Assembly (NCBI GenBank): GCA_940671915.1
Contig: CALNVZ010002974.1
Coordinates: 15,499,745 to 15,563,744 of the forward strand
From: Paracentrotus lividus
Lineage: Eukaryota > Echinodermata > Echinoidea > Camarodonta > Echinidae
Reading direction: 5' to 3'
DNA length: 64,000 bases
Shown: piece by piece, positions 63,430-64,000 of the stretch
Numbering within the stretch: the first letter of the stretch is position 1
Layout of the letters: the number at the start of each line of letters is the position of its first letter
Notes under the pieces: model-generated
Database searches by the model: none
What the model saw: only the letters and a program-made list of their open reading frames with translations
Told to the model about the DNA's origin: nothing
Made by a program: the position numbers and the translations under genes

Positions 63430-63672
63430 CTCAGAAAAATTTTAACCAACCGGCCAAAATTTTAACCAACCGTTGGTTCAAATATGAACTTACCAACTGT
63501 TGGTTAAACGCGTTAACCAACCCCAGTTGGTTAAAATTTAACCAATTATGTATTAAAACTTTAATAAAAAGTTGGTTAAAATATTTTAACCAACCCTAGT
63601 TGGTTAAATTTTTTAATACTTAATTGGTTAATTTCTTTTTTTAATACATCATGGTTGGTTAAAAAAAAATCA
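63430..63672. repeat. Cluster of AACCAAC / GTTGGTT motifs
   Basis: About a dozen AACCAAC or GTTGGTT words alternate with AAAATTT-type spacers and pair as short palindromes (e.g. CAGTTGGTTAAAATTTAACC near 63524). Begins with CTCTCAGAAAAATTTTAACC. Probably one degenerate inverted-repeat element built from the same motif. Confidence 0.8.
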
Positions 63673-64000
63673 AGCGATAGACCGGACTGGACCGGCCTTT
63701 TGACAGTTTGATCAAAGTATTGGTACAAATAACATGAAGAGTTATGCCTGTATTATTAGACTACATGCATTATTTGTTGGCCTAAATAGGGTAGGCCTAC
63801 AGTAGCCTAAGTATTGGTCCAGTAGTCAGTACAATATCATTACTTCGGTTCAGACGTTAGGTCTACAATCTAGTCCAGTATCTGAGATCTAACTGGATCT
63901 AATTATAGATCTAGAATATAGAAACGAGATGCTGGCCTAGTTTCTACGTTGAGATTCCAAGGTCATCACTCTTAAACCAGTCAAGTAGATCCTAGGCCTC

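Overview
This is A+T-rich eukaryotic DNA with introns, long homopolymeric G/C runs, tRNA-derived SINEs and many small inverted-repeat elements. The protein sequence of the one recognisable gene, the SINE structure and the foldback repeats fit an invertebrate deuterostome. An echinoderm, probably a sea urchin, is my best inference, but nothing here proves the species.

The only gene I can support is a complete DYRK4-like protein kinase on the minus strand. Fifteen coding exons run from the ATG at 49297 down to the stop at 11454. All 14 introns have GT-AG ends and the reading phase is continuous, giving 765 codons. The product has a class II DYRK N-terminal region, a full kinase domain with every catalytic motif, and an Asn/His-rich tail. 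The first intron is about 23.9 kb. A CCAAT-bearing GC-richer stretch near 50.1-50.4 kb is a possible promoter or 5' leader.

Region by region: 1-4.6 kb holds two CpG-rich or promoter-like patches and several repeats, including foldback elements at 1440-2045, 3162-3305 and 4202-4565. 4.6-11.4 kb has no supportable gene, only a large GA/GATA microsatellite and perhaps the kinase 3' UTR. 11.4-25.3 kb holds kinase exons 15 to 2. 25.3-49.1 kb is intron 1, filled with transposon relics. 50-64 kb is apparently intergenic and again repeat-rich.

The most unusual signal is inside the kinase gene. Three exons (2, 6 and 10) each have a local tandem duplication that spans the 3' splice site and the 5' part of the exon but omits the 5' splice site. 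The extra copies of exons 6 and 10 keep an AG acceptor in the correct phase and then run into a stop codon. They are either decaying by-products or poison-type cassettes. Other items worth a second look are an inverted pair of arrays with a 16-bp period at 39.5-39.9 kb, which resembles the modular arms of sea urchin foldback transposons, and a pair of related, regularly spaced motif families near 24 kb and 35 kb. There is also a transposon nested in a SINE with a target duplication, and several families present twice in the window.
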